Origin: an uncultured Duncaniella sp.
GTDB taxonomy: Bacteria; Bacteroidota; Bacteroidia; Bacteroidales; Muribaculaceae
NCBI GenBank assembly: GCA_910586665.1
Contig: CAJUIX010000028.1
Location: 1 to 39,494, forward strand
Length of the DNA: 39,494 nt
Reading direction: 5' to 3'
Position numbers and translations under genes: made by a program. The notes beneath the pieces are model-generated. The model saw nothing but the letters and a program-made list of their open reading frames with translations, was not told the origin of the DNA and did not search any database. Within the stretch, counting starts at the first letter, position 1; the number at the start of each line of letters is the position of its first letter. This document shows positions 29,899 to 38,536 of the stretch, one piece after another.

Positions 29899-32800
29899 AT
29901 GGCATCAGAAACAGCTAACAACAACAAGCCTGCCGCAGGGCCTCCGCAGCTTCCGACCAATCCATTGGTGGCCGCGGGTATGAAATACCGCAAAGAGGTG
30001 ATCCTGCTCGTCTGCGTGCTTATCGCTTTCGGCATCTATGCGCTGAAAGTGATGGACAAGAACGAATTTCCGTCTTTCACCATACGCGAGGGGGTCGTGG
30101 CCGCGGTCTATCCGGGCGCCACGGTCGAACAGATCGAGCAGGAGGTGCTCAAACCGCTGGAGGACTATGTGTTCTCCTACAAGGAGGTCGACAAGGAGAA
30201 GACCCACTCGCAGATTTCGGCGGGGATGCTGATAATCTTCGTCGAGCTTGACAACAATGTGAATGACTCCAAGCCGTTCTGGAACGAGTTTAAAATCGGC
30301 ATGGAGCAGGTGAAGCTGACGCTCCCACCCGGAGTGCTGGCGGTCGAGACACTGAGCAACTTCGGCGACACCTCAGCCCTTCTCATCACCATGCAGAGCG
30401 ATGACAAGACCTACCGCGAGCTGGGCGACTACATGGACCGCCTCAAGGACCGCCTGCGGACGGTGGAGAGCGTCGGGACCATGAGTGTCAGCGGCAAGCA
30501 GAAGGAGGAGATAGCCGTCTATCTCAATCCCGAGAAGCTCAAGCACTACGCGCTCTCGGAGACGACCGTCGGCGCGACGCTGCTGGCCCAGGGCTTCAAG
30601 ACCACCGGCGGCTCGCTGCGCAGCGGCCACTACACGCAGCCTATAATCGTGAGCCGCCCGACGAGCACGATTGCCGACGTCGCCGACATAATAGTGCTCT
30701 CGACCCCCGACGGGGCAGTGGTGCGGCTCGGTGAGATTGCCGACATCAAGCGCGAGTATCCCGACCCCGACAGCTATGTCACCAACAATTTCGAGAAGTG
30801 CATCCTCCTGAGCGTGCAGATGAAGGAGGGCTACAATATCGTGGCTATGGGTGCCGAGGTCGACAAGCAGATCGAGGCCTTCAAGAAGGAGATTCCCGAG
30901 AGCGTGACGCTCTTCAAAATCACCGACCAGCCGGTGGTGGTCAACAGCTCGGTCAACTACTTCCTCGTCGAGCTTCTCGTGGCAATCATAGCGGTGGTGG
31001 TGGTAATCATGATACTCCTGCCGCTCAATGTGGCTCTTATCGCGGCCTCGACCATCCCGATAGCCATATTCATATCGCTCGGACTGTTCTACGCCCTCGG
31101 CATAGAGCTTAACACGGTGACACTCGCCTGTCTGATTGTGACGCTCGGCATGATTGTGGACAACTCTGTCGTAATCATCGACGACTATGTGGAGCTTATC
31201 TCAGAGGGTATGGACCACTATTCGGCCACGCTGAGGTCGGGCACGGAGTTTTTCAAGGCCATATTCTCGGCCACTCTCGCCATATCGGTGACCTTCTTCC
31301 CCTTCCTCATCACGATAAAGGGAATGTTTCGCGACTTCCTCACCGACTTCCCCTGGGGCATGACGATAATCCTGCTCGTGTCACTTCTCGTGGCGGAGCT
31401 GCTCGTCCCCTTCATGCAGTATAAGCTCATCAAGAAACCTATCTACAAGCTCCAGCGCGAGGCCCTGGCTTCGGGAAAGAAGAAATTCAGCTTCTTCATC
31501 TCGATGCAGAAGGGCTACGACAAGCTTATCGACCTCTGCTTCCGCTGGCCGAAGATGACGGTGGCAGCCGGGGGGCTCTGCGTGGTCCTCGGTATGTGGC
31601 TCTTCCTCGCGCGGCCGTTGCAGCTGATGCCGATAGCCGAGCGCAACCAGTTTGCGGTAGAAATCACCCTCCCGCAGGGGACATCGGTCGAGCGCACCAC
31701 TATGGTGGCCGACTCGCTCGAAAGAATCCTGTCGAAGGACGAGAGGGTGGTGTCGATAGCCTCCTTCCACGGATGCTCCTCGCCGAGGTTCCAGGCTACA
31801 TACGCCCCGCAGGTCGGCGCCCCGAACTTCGCGCAGTTCATCGTCAACACCAGGAGCAACGATGCCACAATCGGGGTGCTCAATGACTATACGGAGAAGT
31901 ATGAGGCCTATTTCCCCGACGCCTTCGTGAGGTTCAAGCAGCTCAGCTACTCGACCGCCGACTATCCGATAGAGATACGGTTCTCCGGCCTTGACCCCGC
32001 GACGCTGCAGCGGACGGCCGACTCGGTGGCCACGGTGGCGCGCCATGTGCCGGGTCTGCGCAATGTCCGCACCTCGCTCGACAATCCCCTTGCATCGGCA
32101 AGGGTCGACGTCGACAATGTGAAGGCCGGCCGCCTGGGGCTTAACTCTACTCTCATCGAGACGGCGCTGGCCATGCGCTACTCACCCGGACTGCCGGTGG
32201 CTACCGTCTGGGAGGGTGACTACGGGATTCCCGTCACTCTGAAGACTCCGACCTCGCATCTTGCCAATGTCGAGGAGCTTGAAAACGAGCCTCTACCCGT
32301 GATAGGTTTCGGGAGGGTACCCCTGCGACAGATTTCGAGCGTGAGCCCGCAGTGGCATCCGGGTATGCTGACGCATTACAACGGTGTCTACACCGTCTCG
32401 CTCATAGCCGAGGTGCAGCGCGGCATCAATGTCATCGACCGCACCGAGGCGCTCGGCGACAGCATAGCCCGCATGGACCTGCCGGAGGGCATCGAGGTGG
32501 TGCGCGGCGGCGAATGGGAGAACACGATGGACACCCTGCCGGAAATCCTGTCGGGATTGGCTATGGCGGTGGCCGTGATATTCTTCATCCTGCTGCTGCA
32601 CTACGCGCAGGCCGACACGTCGCTCCTATTGCTGCTCTCACTGCTGCTCTGTATGCCCGGCGCGGCTGCCGGACTCATAATCCAGGACACGGCGCTGTCG
32701 CTCACATGCGTGCTCGGCATCGTGTCGCTCATGGGTATCCTCGTGCGCAACGCCATCGTGCTTCTCGACTATGCCGAGGAGCTGCGCAACCAGGGTCAGA

Positions 32801-33066
32801 CGATGCGCGACGCCGTCATCAATGCCTCCAAGCGCAGGATGCGCCCGATCTTCCTGACCTCTGCCGCGGCGACTATGGGTGTGCTCCCTATGGTGGTGGG
32901 CAACAGCGCTCTGTGGAAGCCGATGGGTGTCGTCATCTTCTGGGGCACGCCGATAACCATGATTTTTATCCTTACGGTAATCCCCGTTGCCTACGCCATG
33001 ATGAAGTGTCGCCAGCCGGGGGCCGACAAGCCGCTTGAAGAACCTCTTGAAACTCATCTTATGTAA
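29899..33066 (+). CDS. RND efflux pump, inner-membrane subunit (AcrB-like)
   Basis: A 1055-aa pump with 12 membrane helices and two large periplasmic loops; it uses the proton gradient to expel drugs or other compounds. TM1 is at about residues 32-50. In TM4 the proton-relay site reads IVDNSVVIIDD (D421, N422), with the first Asp kept and the second replaced by Asn. In TM10 the usual Lys is Arg (R950 in GILVRNAIVLLDYAEEL). Both are variants I recall in other Bacteroidota pumps. The last codons are followed by the TolC-family gene 7 nt downstream. Substrate not predictable. Confidence 0.94.
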   Translation: MASETANNNKPAAGPPQLPTNPLVAAGMKYRKEVILLVCVLIAFGIYALKVMDKNEFPSFTIREGVVAAVYPGATVEQIEQEVLKPLEDYVFSYKEVDKEKTHSQISAGMLIIFVELDNNVNDSKPFWNEFKIGMEQVKLTLPPGVLAVETLSNFGDTSALLITMQSDDKTYRELGDYMDRLKDRLRTVESVGTMSVSGKQKEEIAVYLNPEKLKHYALSETTVGATLLAQGFKTTGGSLRSGHYTQPIIVSRPTSTIADVADIIVLSTPDGAVVRLGEIADIKREYPDPDSYVTNNFEKCILLSVQMKEGYNIVAMGAEVDKQIEAFKKEIPESVTLFKITDQPVVVNSSVNYFLVELLVAIIAVVVVIMILLPLNVALIAASTIPIAIFISLGLFYALGIELNTVTLACLIVTLGMIVDNSVVIIDDYVELISEGMDHYSATLRSGTEFFKAIFSATLAISVTFFPFLITIKGMFRDFLTDFPWGMTIILLVSLLVAELLVPFMQYKLIKKPIYKLQREALASGKKKFSFFISMQKGYDKLIDLCFRWPKMTVAAGGLCVVLGMWLFLARPLQLMPIAERNQFAVEITLPQGTSVERTTMVADSLERILSKDERVVSIASFHGCSSPRFQATYAPQVGAPNFAQFIVNTRSNDATIGVLNDYTEKYEAYFPDAFVRFKQLSYSTADYPIEIRFSGLDPATLQRTADSVATVARHVPGLRNVRTSLDNPLASARVDVDNVKAGRLGLNSTLIETALAMRYSPGLPVATVWEGDYGIPVTLKTPTSHLANVEELENEPLPVIGFGRVPLRQISSVSPQWHPGMLTHYNGVYTVSLIAEVQRGINVIDRTEALGDSIARMDLPEGIEVVRGGEWENTMDTLPEILSGLAMAVAVIFFILLLHYAQADTSLLLLLSLLLCMPGAAAGLIIQDTALSLTCVLGIVSLMGILVRNAIVLLDYAEELRNQGQTMRDAVINASKRRMRPIFLTSAAATMGVLPMVVGNSALWKPMGVVIFWGTPITMIFILTVIPVAYAMMKCRQPGADKPLEEPLETHLM

Positions 33067-33073
33067 GTCCGAT

Positions 33074-34384
33074 ATGAGAACAATCAGTAAAATCATTATA
33101 AGCCTCGCGGCAGCGGCGTCTGTCCCCTTTGCGGGGACAGCGCAGGAAGCCGCCGCGGATTCGGTGTTCACTCTCGAACAGTGCAGGCAGACTGCGCTCC
33201 GCAACAATGCCGACATACGGACGGCCGACAATAATCTCCGTGCGGCCATAGAGACGCACAAGGAGGCCTTTACGAAGTATTTCCCGGAGGTGACAGCCGG
33301 GGCGTCGATGTTTCGCACGAATCACGACATGATACAGTATGACGTGCTCGACCTCTTCACCCTCGGCATTATCAACAAGGGTAAGGCCGCGGGAGTGTGG
33401 GCGCTCCAGCCCGTGTTCATGGGCGGACAGATCGTCAACGGCAACAAGCTCGCCAAGGTGGGCGAGGAGGCTGCGCGCATACGCAAGGAGCAGAGCGCCG
33501 ACCTGGTGCAGTTGCAGACGGAGACCCTCTACTGGCAGCTTGTGACGCTCAAAGCCTCGAAGCAGACGCTCGAGAGCGCCATAACCGTGCTCGACTCGCT
33601 CGGACGGCAGGTTAAGGCGGCGGTCGACGCCGGCGTGGCCATGATGAACGACTATCTGAAGGTGGAGCTGAAGCGCAACGGCTATCGCGCCGACCTCGTG
33701 GACCTCGAGAACGGCATAGAGCTTATGAAGATGCTCCTCGGGCAGCAGATGGGACTCGGCTCAGATGCGAAAGTCGACGTGAGGAGCGAGGTGCCGGACT
33801 CTGTCCCGGCCTATCCGGGTGCGCTCTATGTCAATACGGCCGAGGCGCTGACGCAGACCAATGACCACCGACTGCTCGTGAAGAACGTCGAGGCCAAGTC
33901 GCTGGAAAAGAAAATGGAGATAGGGAGCAATCTGCCAAAGCTCGCGGTGGGTGCGGGGTGGTTCTATCATAACGTCTTCAACCAGAACCATAATTTTGGG
34001 GGCGTCATGGTGACTCTCGCGGTGCCCATTTCGGGCTGGTGGGGAGGCTCACATGCCATAAAGCGCAAGTCGGCGGAGCTTGACAATGCGCGCGTGGAGC
34101 TTGACAATCTCAGCCAGAAGCTTGAAATCGAGATGGCCGACAAGTGGGACAACCTTACAGCCGCCCACCGCAAGATGGCGATAGCCCACGAGGCCATAGG
34201 GCAGAGCCGGGAGAATCTGCGCCTCAACAAGGCTTACTACGAGGCGGGTATGAGTACCATAACCGACCTGCTCGACGCCCAGGCGCTCGACCGCCAGGCC
34301 AAGGATGACTATATCGCGGCCTACGGCGCCTTCAAGCTCTCCGAAGCCCAGTATCTCACCGCCACAGGTCGCGGCGGGATTTAG
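33074..34384 (+). CDS. TolC-family outer-membrane efflux channel
   Basis: A 436-aa protein with a Sec signal peptide (MRTISKIIISLAAAASVPFAGTAQ) followed by the typical outer-membrane-efflux start FTLEQCRQTALRNNADIRTADNNL. Two OEP repeats of alpha-helical hairpins follow; the second contains VTLAVPISGWWGGSHAIKRK and the terminal NKAYYEAGMSTITDLLDAQAL motif. I use the ATG at 33074, which gives the proper signal peptide. It completes the tripartite pump with the two upstream genes. No strong terminator separates it from the RiPP locus, which has its own promoter. Confidence 0.93.
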   Translation: MRTISKIIISLAAAASVPFAGTAQEAAADSVFTLEQCRQTALRNNADIRTADNNLRAAIETHKEAFTKYFPEVTAGASMFRTNHDMIQYDVLDLFTLGIINKGKAAGVWALQPVFMGGQIVNGNKLAKVGEEAARIRKEQSADLVQLQTETLYWQLVTLKASKQTLESAITVLDSLGRQVKAAVDAGVAMMNDYLKVELKRNGYRADLVDLENGIELMKMLLGQQMGLGSDAKVDVRSEVPDSVPAYPGALYVNTAEALTQTNDHRLLVKNVEAKSLEKKMEIGSNLPKLAVGAGWFYHNVFNQNHNFGGVMVTLAVPISGWWGGSHAIKRKSAELDNARVELDNLSQKLEIEMADKWDNLTAAHRKMAIAHEAIGQSRENLRLNKAYYEAGMSTITDLLDAQALDRQAKDDYIAAYGAFKLSEAQYLTATGRGGI

Positions 34385-34420
34385 GGCGGTGTGAAATTTT
34401 AAAATTTATTTTAAGATAAA

Positions 34421-34452
34421 TTTGTAAAATATAAACAAAAACATTATATTTG
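34421..34452 (+). promoter_or_regulatory. Promoter of the RiPP locus
   Basis: TTTG (34421-34424), a 20-nt spacer and TATATTTG (34445-34452) match the Bacteroidota consensus in full. It lies 44 nt before the precursor ATG, so the locus can be expressed independently of the efflux operon. Confidence 0.8.
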
Positions 34453-34496
34453 CCACCGAGGAATAATACTCTATAACCAATCTAATCATTACTCTT

Positions 34497-34598
34497 ATGG
34501 ATTTACAACAAGTTGAGACTATGCTCCTTCAAGAAATGGAGGACGTGAAAGGTGGTCTTTCAGCGGGGACTTGCTCGTGCAAGAGTGGAGCAGGCTAA
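34497..34598 (+). CDS. RiPP precursor peptide with double-glycine leader and CxC core
   Basis: A 33-codon gene directly upstream of a radical SAM enzyme. The leader (residues 1-20) is acidic and ends VKGG; hydrophobic residues sit at -4 (V17), -7 (M14) and -12 (M9) from the cleavage point, the pattern used by C39 peptidases. The core is LSAGTCSCKSGAG, with two Cys in a CxC pair. It resembles the GG-type Bacteroidales radical-SAM-modified precursors (TIGR04149-like), by layout and not by alignment. The frame ends at TAA (34596-34598), but the same frame continues with two more CxC units. The downstream maturase and C39 ABC exporter support it strongly. Confidence 0.85.
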   Translation: MDLQQVETMLLQEMEDVKGGLSAGTCSCKSGAG

Positions 34599-34712
34599 TC
34601 TAGCGATGATAGCGGTTCTTGCTCTTGCGATAGTGGAGCAGGACAGCGTATTGACAGTGGCACCTCTGAAGAAACGCCTGAATGTACTTGCAGTAGTGGT
34701 GCCAAACAGTAG
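34599..34712 (+). pseudogene. In-frame continuation of the precursor beyond TAA: two further CxC-x-SGA units
   Basis: Continuing the precursor frame after the TAA gives 37 sense codons and then TAG (34710-34712), with the motifs GSCSCDSGAG and ECTCSSGAK. Unit 1 (34569-34595) and unit 2 (34617-34643) match at 22 of 27 bases; unit 3 (34680-34706) differs at synonymous sites (GGT for GGA, GCC for GCA), as expected if the protein sequence was under selection. In units 2 and 3 the codon after SGAG/SGAK is CAG (Gln); in unit 1 it is TAA. A single C-to-T change of CAA explains the stop. There is no in-frame start for the remainder, so it is made only by read-through or not at all. Confidence 0.75.
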
Positions 34713-34770
34713 AATCAACATTGAAAGGTGGGCTCAAATTTGAGTTTGTCATTCATTTAAATTGGATTAT

Positions 34771-36225
34771 ATGTTTATCGCCCTTTCTCCTGCTTATGCG
34801 GTCAGGAATGAAGCTTCGGCTTCATTCCTGATTCGAGTTGATAAAATAATTAACTTGAGAAGAAGTGAATTTAGTGCATTTTGTATTCCACCATTCATAG
34901 GATATATCTTAGCTCACATAGGAGATTCCGAATACCCAAAGTCTGTTAAAGCTATTAGTGATACTCTAAAAGTATCCTTTTCTGCAATAGATAAATTTGT
35001 TCAACAGCTTGTGGAAAACCAAGAGCATAAGGAGTTCATATTTTCTGAGAGGCAATCTATAGTTTTGCCGCCTATATTATTAAAACGGTATTCTCAGAGG
35101 CCAAATCCACGCGTTTTCGAAGAAGGTCAATTTAATGGATTAGGAGAATATGCTATAAAGCGTCCTACTTTCCCACTTTCGGCGAACTTGATGGTGACAA
35201 CGAATTGTTCCACGGATTGTCTTTATTGTTATGCGAATCGAAATTTACATCCACTTCTTAAAACAGATAAGATTTTGGATTTAATAAAGGAATTACATGA
35301 CGAGGGGACAATCAATTTGACTTTAACTGGTGGAGATGTGTTTGTTCATCCTGATTGGCGGACAATACTTAAATGTGTACATCAATATGGCTATAAACCG
35401 TTTTTATCAACAAAAACGCCATTGAGCTTTGAACAAATTCAATATCTAAAAAATCTCGGATATGAAGAAATTCAATTTTCTTTAGATTCCATATCTAATA
35501 ATGTTCTTAAAACGCTAATTAATGTTAATGGAGATTATCTGAATAAGGTTGCCTCATTTCTGAATTATAGCTCTGAACTAGGTCTAAATGTTTTAATTAG
35601 GAGTGTATTAACCAAAATAAATACATCGAAAGATAGTATATCTGCTTTATATAAATTTCTATCGAAATTTAATTGTGTGAAAGAATGGATAATGACTCCA
35701 GCCTTTTTTTCAAAATATAAAGAATCGGAGTATGAATCTTTGGAGGTCAAAAATGAGGATTTAATTAGCGTGTATGAATTTACTCAAGATCCAAGTTTAG
35801 TTTTCAAAATTGGATTAAATAAAATTACTGAAAAAGGATATGTTTTAAAGAAATTCAAAACTCCTGAGGAATACGTCTGTCATAATCAAATTTGTATGGC
35901 AAACACAACATGTATATCTATATTGGCTAATGGTGATTGTAGCATATGTGAAATGTTATACGATAATCCCGAGTATCTTTTAGGCAATGTTTCTGAGTGC
36001 TCGATTCGTGAAATATGGAACTCGGATAGAGCATTACGACTATATGCTCTTGACCAACATTGTTCTCCTAAATCATCTCCATGTAGAGAATGTTCCGTGT
36101 TCGAAAAGTGCAGAAATGGTTTTGGGAAAAGAGTCTGCTATTTGGATATTGCAAAATTAGGATATTCTAAGTGGGATCCAGATCCAAGATGTCCTGATGC
36201 AGACAATATAAATATGGTTCTATGA
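34771..36225 (+). CDS. Radical SAM/SPASM peptide maturase
   Basis: A 484-aa enzyme; ATG 34771 is preferred over the in-frame TTG 9 nt upstream. The radical SAM cluster motif is C146-STD-C150-LY-C153 in VTTNCSTDCLYCYANR, followed by LTLTGGDVFVHPDW, the SAM-contacting part. The C-terminus is a SPASM domain: C-x12-G-x4-C (ICMANTTC...NGDCSIC), then PCRECSVFEKC and later Cys residues, for auxiliary Fe-S clusters. The N-terminal ~130 aa look helical and could hold the leader-recognition element. It acts on the peptide encoded 172 nt upstream, probably forming a thioether or C-C crosslink on the CxC core; the chemistry is not readable. Confidence 0.92.
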   Translation: MFIALSPAYAVRNEASASFLIRVDKIINLRRSEFSAFCIPPFIGYILAHIGDSEYPKSVKAISDTLKVSFSAIDKFVQQLVENQEHKEFIFSERQSIVLPPILLKRYSQRPNPRVFEEGQFNGLGEYAIKRPTFPLSANLMVTTNCSTDCLYCYANRNLHPLLKTDKILDLIKELHDEGTINLTLTGGDVFVHPDWRTILKCVHQYGYKPFLSTKTPLSFEQIQYLKNLGYEEIQFSLDSISNNVLKTLINVNGDYLNKVASFLNYSSELGLNVLIRSVLTKINTSKDSISALYKFLSKFNCVKEWIMTPAFFSKYKESEYESLEVKNEDLISVYEFTQDPSLVFKIGLNKITEKGYVLKKFKTPEEYVCHNQICMANTTCISILANGDCSICEMLYDNPEYLLGNVSECSIREIWNSDRALRLYALDQHCSPKSSPCRECSVFEKCRNGFGKRVCYLDIAKLGYSKWDPDPRCPDADNINMVL

Positions 36226-38525
36226 AGGACTATGAAAAAACAATAGTTATGGTGAAATACTTTTTTTTATGTCTGTATTTATCTGTTTCAGCTATTGGCT
36301 ATGGTAAACAGATTAAATTCGTAACGGCTGACAATCTTCCATTAGCCAAAGTTCGCTGTATAGGCTACTCAGCAAACAATGATTCTATAGCTTCATGGGT
36401 CTCGAATGAAAATGGAGCTATCGACATTCAAAGCGTGGACACGGACTATATAATCGCCTCTCTTCATGGCTTTAGTGACAAAATCATATATGACAGGCAA
36501 CTCGATGCTGGAAATAATACCATAGTCATGGCTCCCGGCGTGGAGTTGAAAGAAGTTGTCGTGAATCCATCGGATATGAGCGAATTTGCCACTCACACAT
36601 CATACCGTATAAGTCAGAAGGATATGGCGAGGTATCCGACTGTTCTCCAATCGTTGAATGAGATTCCCAATATGACGGTACTTTCAAACGGAGCGTTGTT
36701 TTTTGAGGGTAACCAGAATGTAAAGATTCTAATAGACGGGGTCGACGCCACCCTACAGGAGGTGAAGACTTTGTCTAAGGAAGATATAGCAAATGTCAAT
36801 GTGTATCAGACCCCTCCCTTGCGGTTTATATCTCAGGGGATAAGTTCGGTGGTGGATATCAGGCTTAAATCCAGGATTCATGGGGGGAATGGTGCAATAG
36901 ACATCACACAGGCGTTCCAGCCATTGAAAGGGAACAATTCTGCCGCGTTGTATTATAATAACAGACAGTCACGTCTATCATTCCTATACAATAATGAGAA
37001 CAACCATTATAGCAAATACCGTCAATCGGAAGTTTTAGATTATAATTTTGATGGTGTGCATTATAACAAAGTGAAAGAAGGTCTTGATTCCAAGAATCAT
37101 TATGATGACAATAATTTTAACCTTTCATACCAGGTCAACAGACCAAAGAACTTTCTATACAATATCAAGTCAGGTCTCTCTTTCAACAGAGACGGAGGAA
37201 CGTCAAACCAAAATGTTACTACCGGCACGCAATCGTTTTTAGCCACAAACCACCTGCGCACAAGTTATACGAGGTATAATATCCGCAATTATTTTGAAAA
37301 GGACCTGGGTGACAGATTCGGTTCAATTTTAGCTAACGTCAATTACCAGCATTTTTCAACGTCCTACAATTCGGCATACAATGAGTTGAGCGACGATGTG
37401 ACTGCCATTAACAACTCCCACTCAAAATATAAGACACATTTGGATGCTGTTTTTTCAGAAATACAGTATCAATTGCCAAAGAACAAACTGGGCTATTTCT
37501 CGATTTGCGGGTATGAAACCTACAAGCACAGCAAGTATGTCGATACTTCGAATCCTTTTTACCAAACAACGAACATATTGGGAGGCTCGGCACAATGGAT
37601 GGGTAGAGAGGGATCGGTACGTTGGTATCTGACTCTTGGAATGAACTGGTATCATACATCATCGACCACCCTGTCAAAGTCACACAATCTATGTATGCCG
37701 GCTCCTAATGTAAATATAAATTGGAGGCCGTCAGGAAACATTCAATTATCATTCGACTACTCTTATACAGGAAGTGTCCCCTCCATCGCGCAATTAAGCG
37801 AAACGAATCAATGGATAGATACAAAATTAGTATATCACGGCAATTCCACATTAAAGCCTTATAGGACACATTCAGCAGGTGTCCGTTTTGTATGGAATAA
37901 CAAATATCTGAATTTGGCCATACGCAATATCTTTGAGTCATCGCCAAATATGATATGCGACATGTATACCACGACTGATGAATATATGTTGCAGACACTT
38001 GTCAATCTGTCGGAGTACAGGATATGGACTTCTCAGATAGATATGTCAATAAAACCATTGGGAAATAATAAATTGGTGTTCTGGAACCGCGTGATTTTAG
38101 CTGATTTAAAGGGAAAAAATGATGAATATTCCTGGGACGGTTACAGATTTCAATGGATGACGGCTCTGACTATGAATCTTACCCATTGGACGGTCGAGCT
38201 GTCTTACCAGTATCCGGGTAAAACAGTTCAGGGACAATTGCAACGTCCTCGTGCCCAGTGTTGGGATGCCACACTCTTGTATCGTCCGGCTACTAATTTG
38301 TCGGTCGGCCTCGTATGGTTCATGCCTTTCGGCAAAGGTTTTAAAGAAAGCGAACATACAGTCAACTCTGCCCCGGTGTATGCTGATACAGAATATCTGA
38401 TGAGGGACTGGAGCAACATGCTTTCCATTAAATTATCCTACAACTTCAACTTTGGTCGCAACAGGAACAGGGCAAGACCCCAGTATGATAACATTGACAA
38501 TGATTCGGGAATCCTGCATAAGTAA
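36222..38525 (+). CDS. Outer-membrane beta-barrel protein with N-terminal carboxypeptidase-like domain and plug
   Basis: A 767-aa protein translationally coupled to the maturase (ATGA overlap). The N-terminus has a Sec signal peptide; a second Met at 36249 (MVKYFFLCLYLSVSAIG) gives a cleaner one and may be the true start. Residues ~30-110 look like a CarboxypepD_reg domain, ~110-215 like a TonB-receptor plug (VVVNPSDMSEFATHTSYRIS...DVNVYQTPP-type), and the rest is a beta-barrel with many Tyr/Asn strands, ending SIKLSYNFNFGRNR, as in the OMP_b-brl_3 family (PF14905). No TonB box is clear. Likely roles are release, uptake or recognition of the mature peptide; this is inferred from position. Confidence 0.85.
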   Translation: MKDYEKTIVMVKYFFLCLYLSVSAIGYGKQIKFVTADNLPLAKVRCIGYSANNDSIASWVSNENGAIDIQSVDTDYIIASLHGFSDKIIYDRQLDAGNNTIVMAPGVELKEVVVNPSDMSEFATHTSYRISQKDMARYPTVLQSLNEIPNMTVLSNGALFFEGNQNVKILIDGVDATLQEVKTLSKEDIANVNVYQTPPLRFISQGISSVVDIRLKSRIHGGNGAIDITQAFQPLKGNNSAALYYNNRQSRLSFLYNNENNHYSKYRQSEVLDYNFDGVHYNKVKEGLDSKNHYDDNNFNLSYQVNRPKNFLYNIKSGLSFNRDGGTSNQNVTTGTQSFLATNHLRTSYTRYNIRNYFEKDLGDRFGSILANVNYQHFSTSYNSAYNELSDDVTAINNSHSKYKTHLDAVFSEIQYQLPKNKLGYFSICGYETYKHSKYVDTSNPFYQTTNILGGSAQWMGREGSVRWYLTLGMNWYHTSSTTLSKSHNLCMPAPNVNINWRPSGNIQLSFDYSYTGSVPSIAQLSETNQWIDTKLVYHGNSTLKPYRTHSAGVRFVWNNKYLNLAIRNIFESSPNMICDMYTTTDEYMLQTLVNLSEYRIWTSQIDMSIKPLGNNKLVFWNRVILADLKGKNDEYSWDGYRFQWMTALTMNLTHWTVELSYQYPGKTVQGQLQRPRAQCWDATLLYRPATNLSVGLVWFMPFGKGFKESEHTVNSAPVYADTEYLMRDWSNMLSIKLSYNFNFGRNRNRARPQYDNIDNDSGILHK

Positions 38526-38536
38526 TAATTTATGCT

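Noticed and set aside
29899..33066. Asn and Arg in the RND proton-relay positions as signs of a dead pump
   Set aside because: I recall VDN and VRN variants in other Bacteroidota RND pumps, and the rest of the protein is intact.
34390..34415. Hairpin terminator after the TolC-family gene
   Set aside because: AAATTTTAAAATTT-type self-complementarity is AT-only with a very weak stem; not convincing as a terminator.
34552..34743. 63-codon frame overlapping the RiPP precursor in another frame
   Set aside because: Its translation has no leader or core features, while the 34497 frame shows repeated CxC units with synonymous differences. It is a shadow of the precursor.
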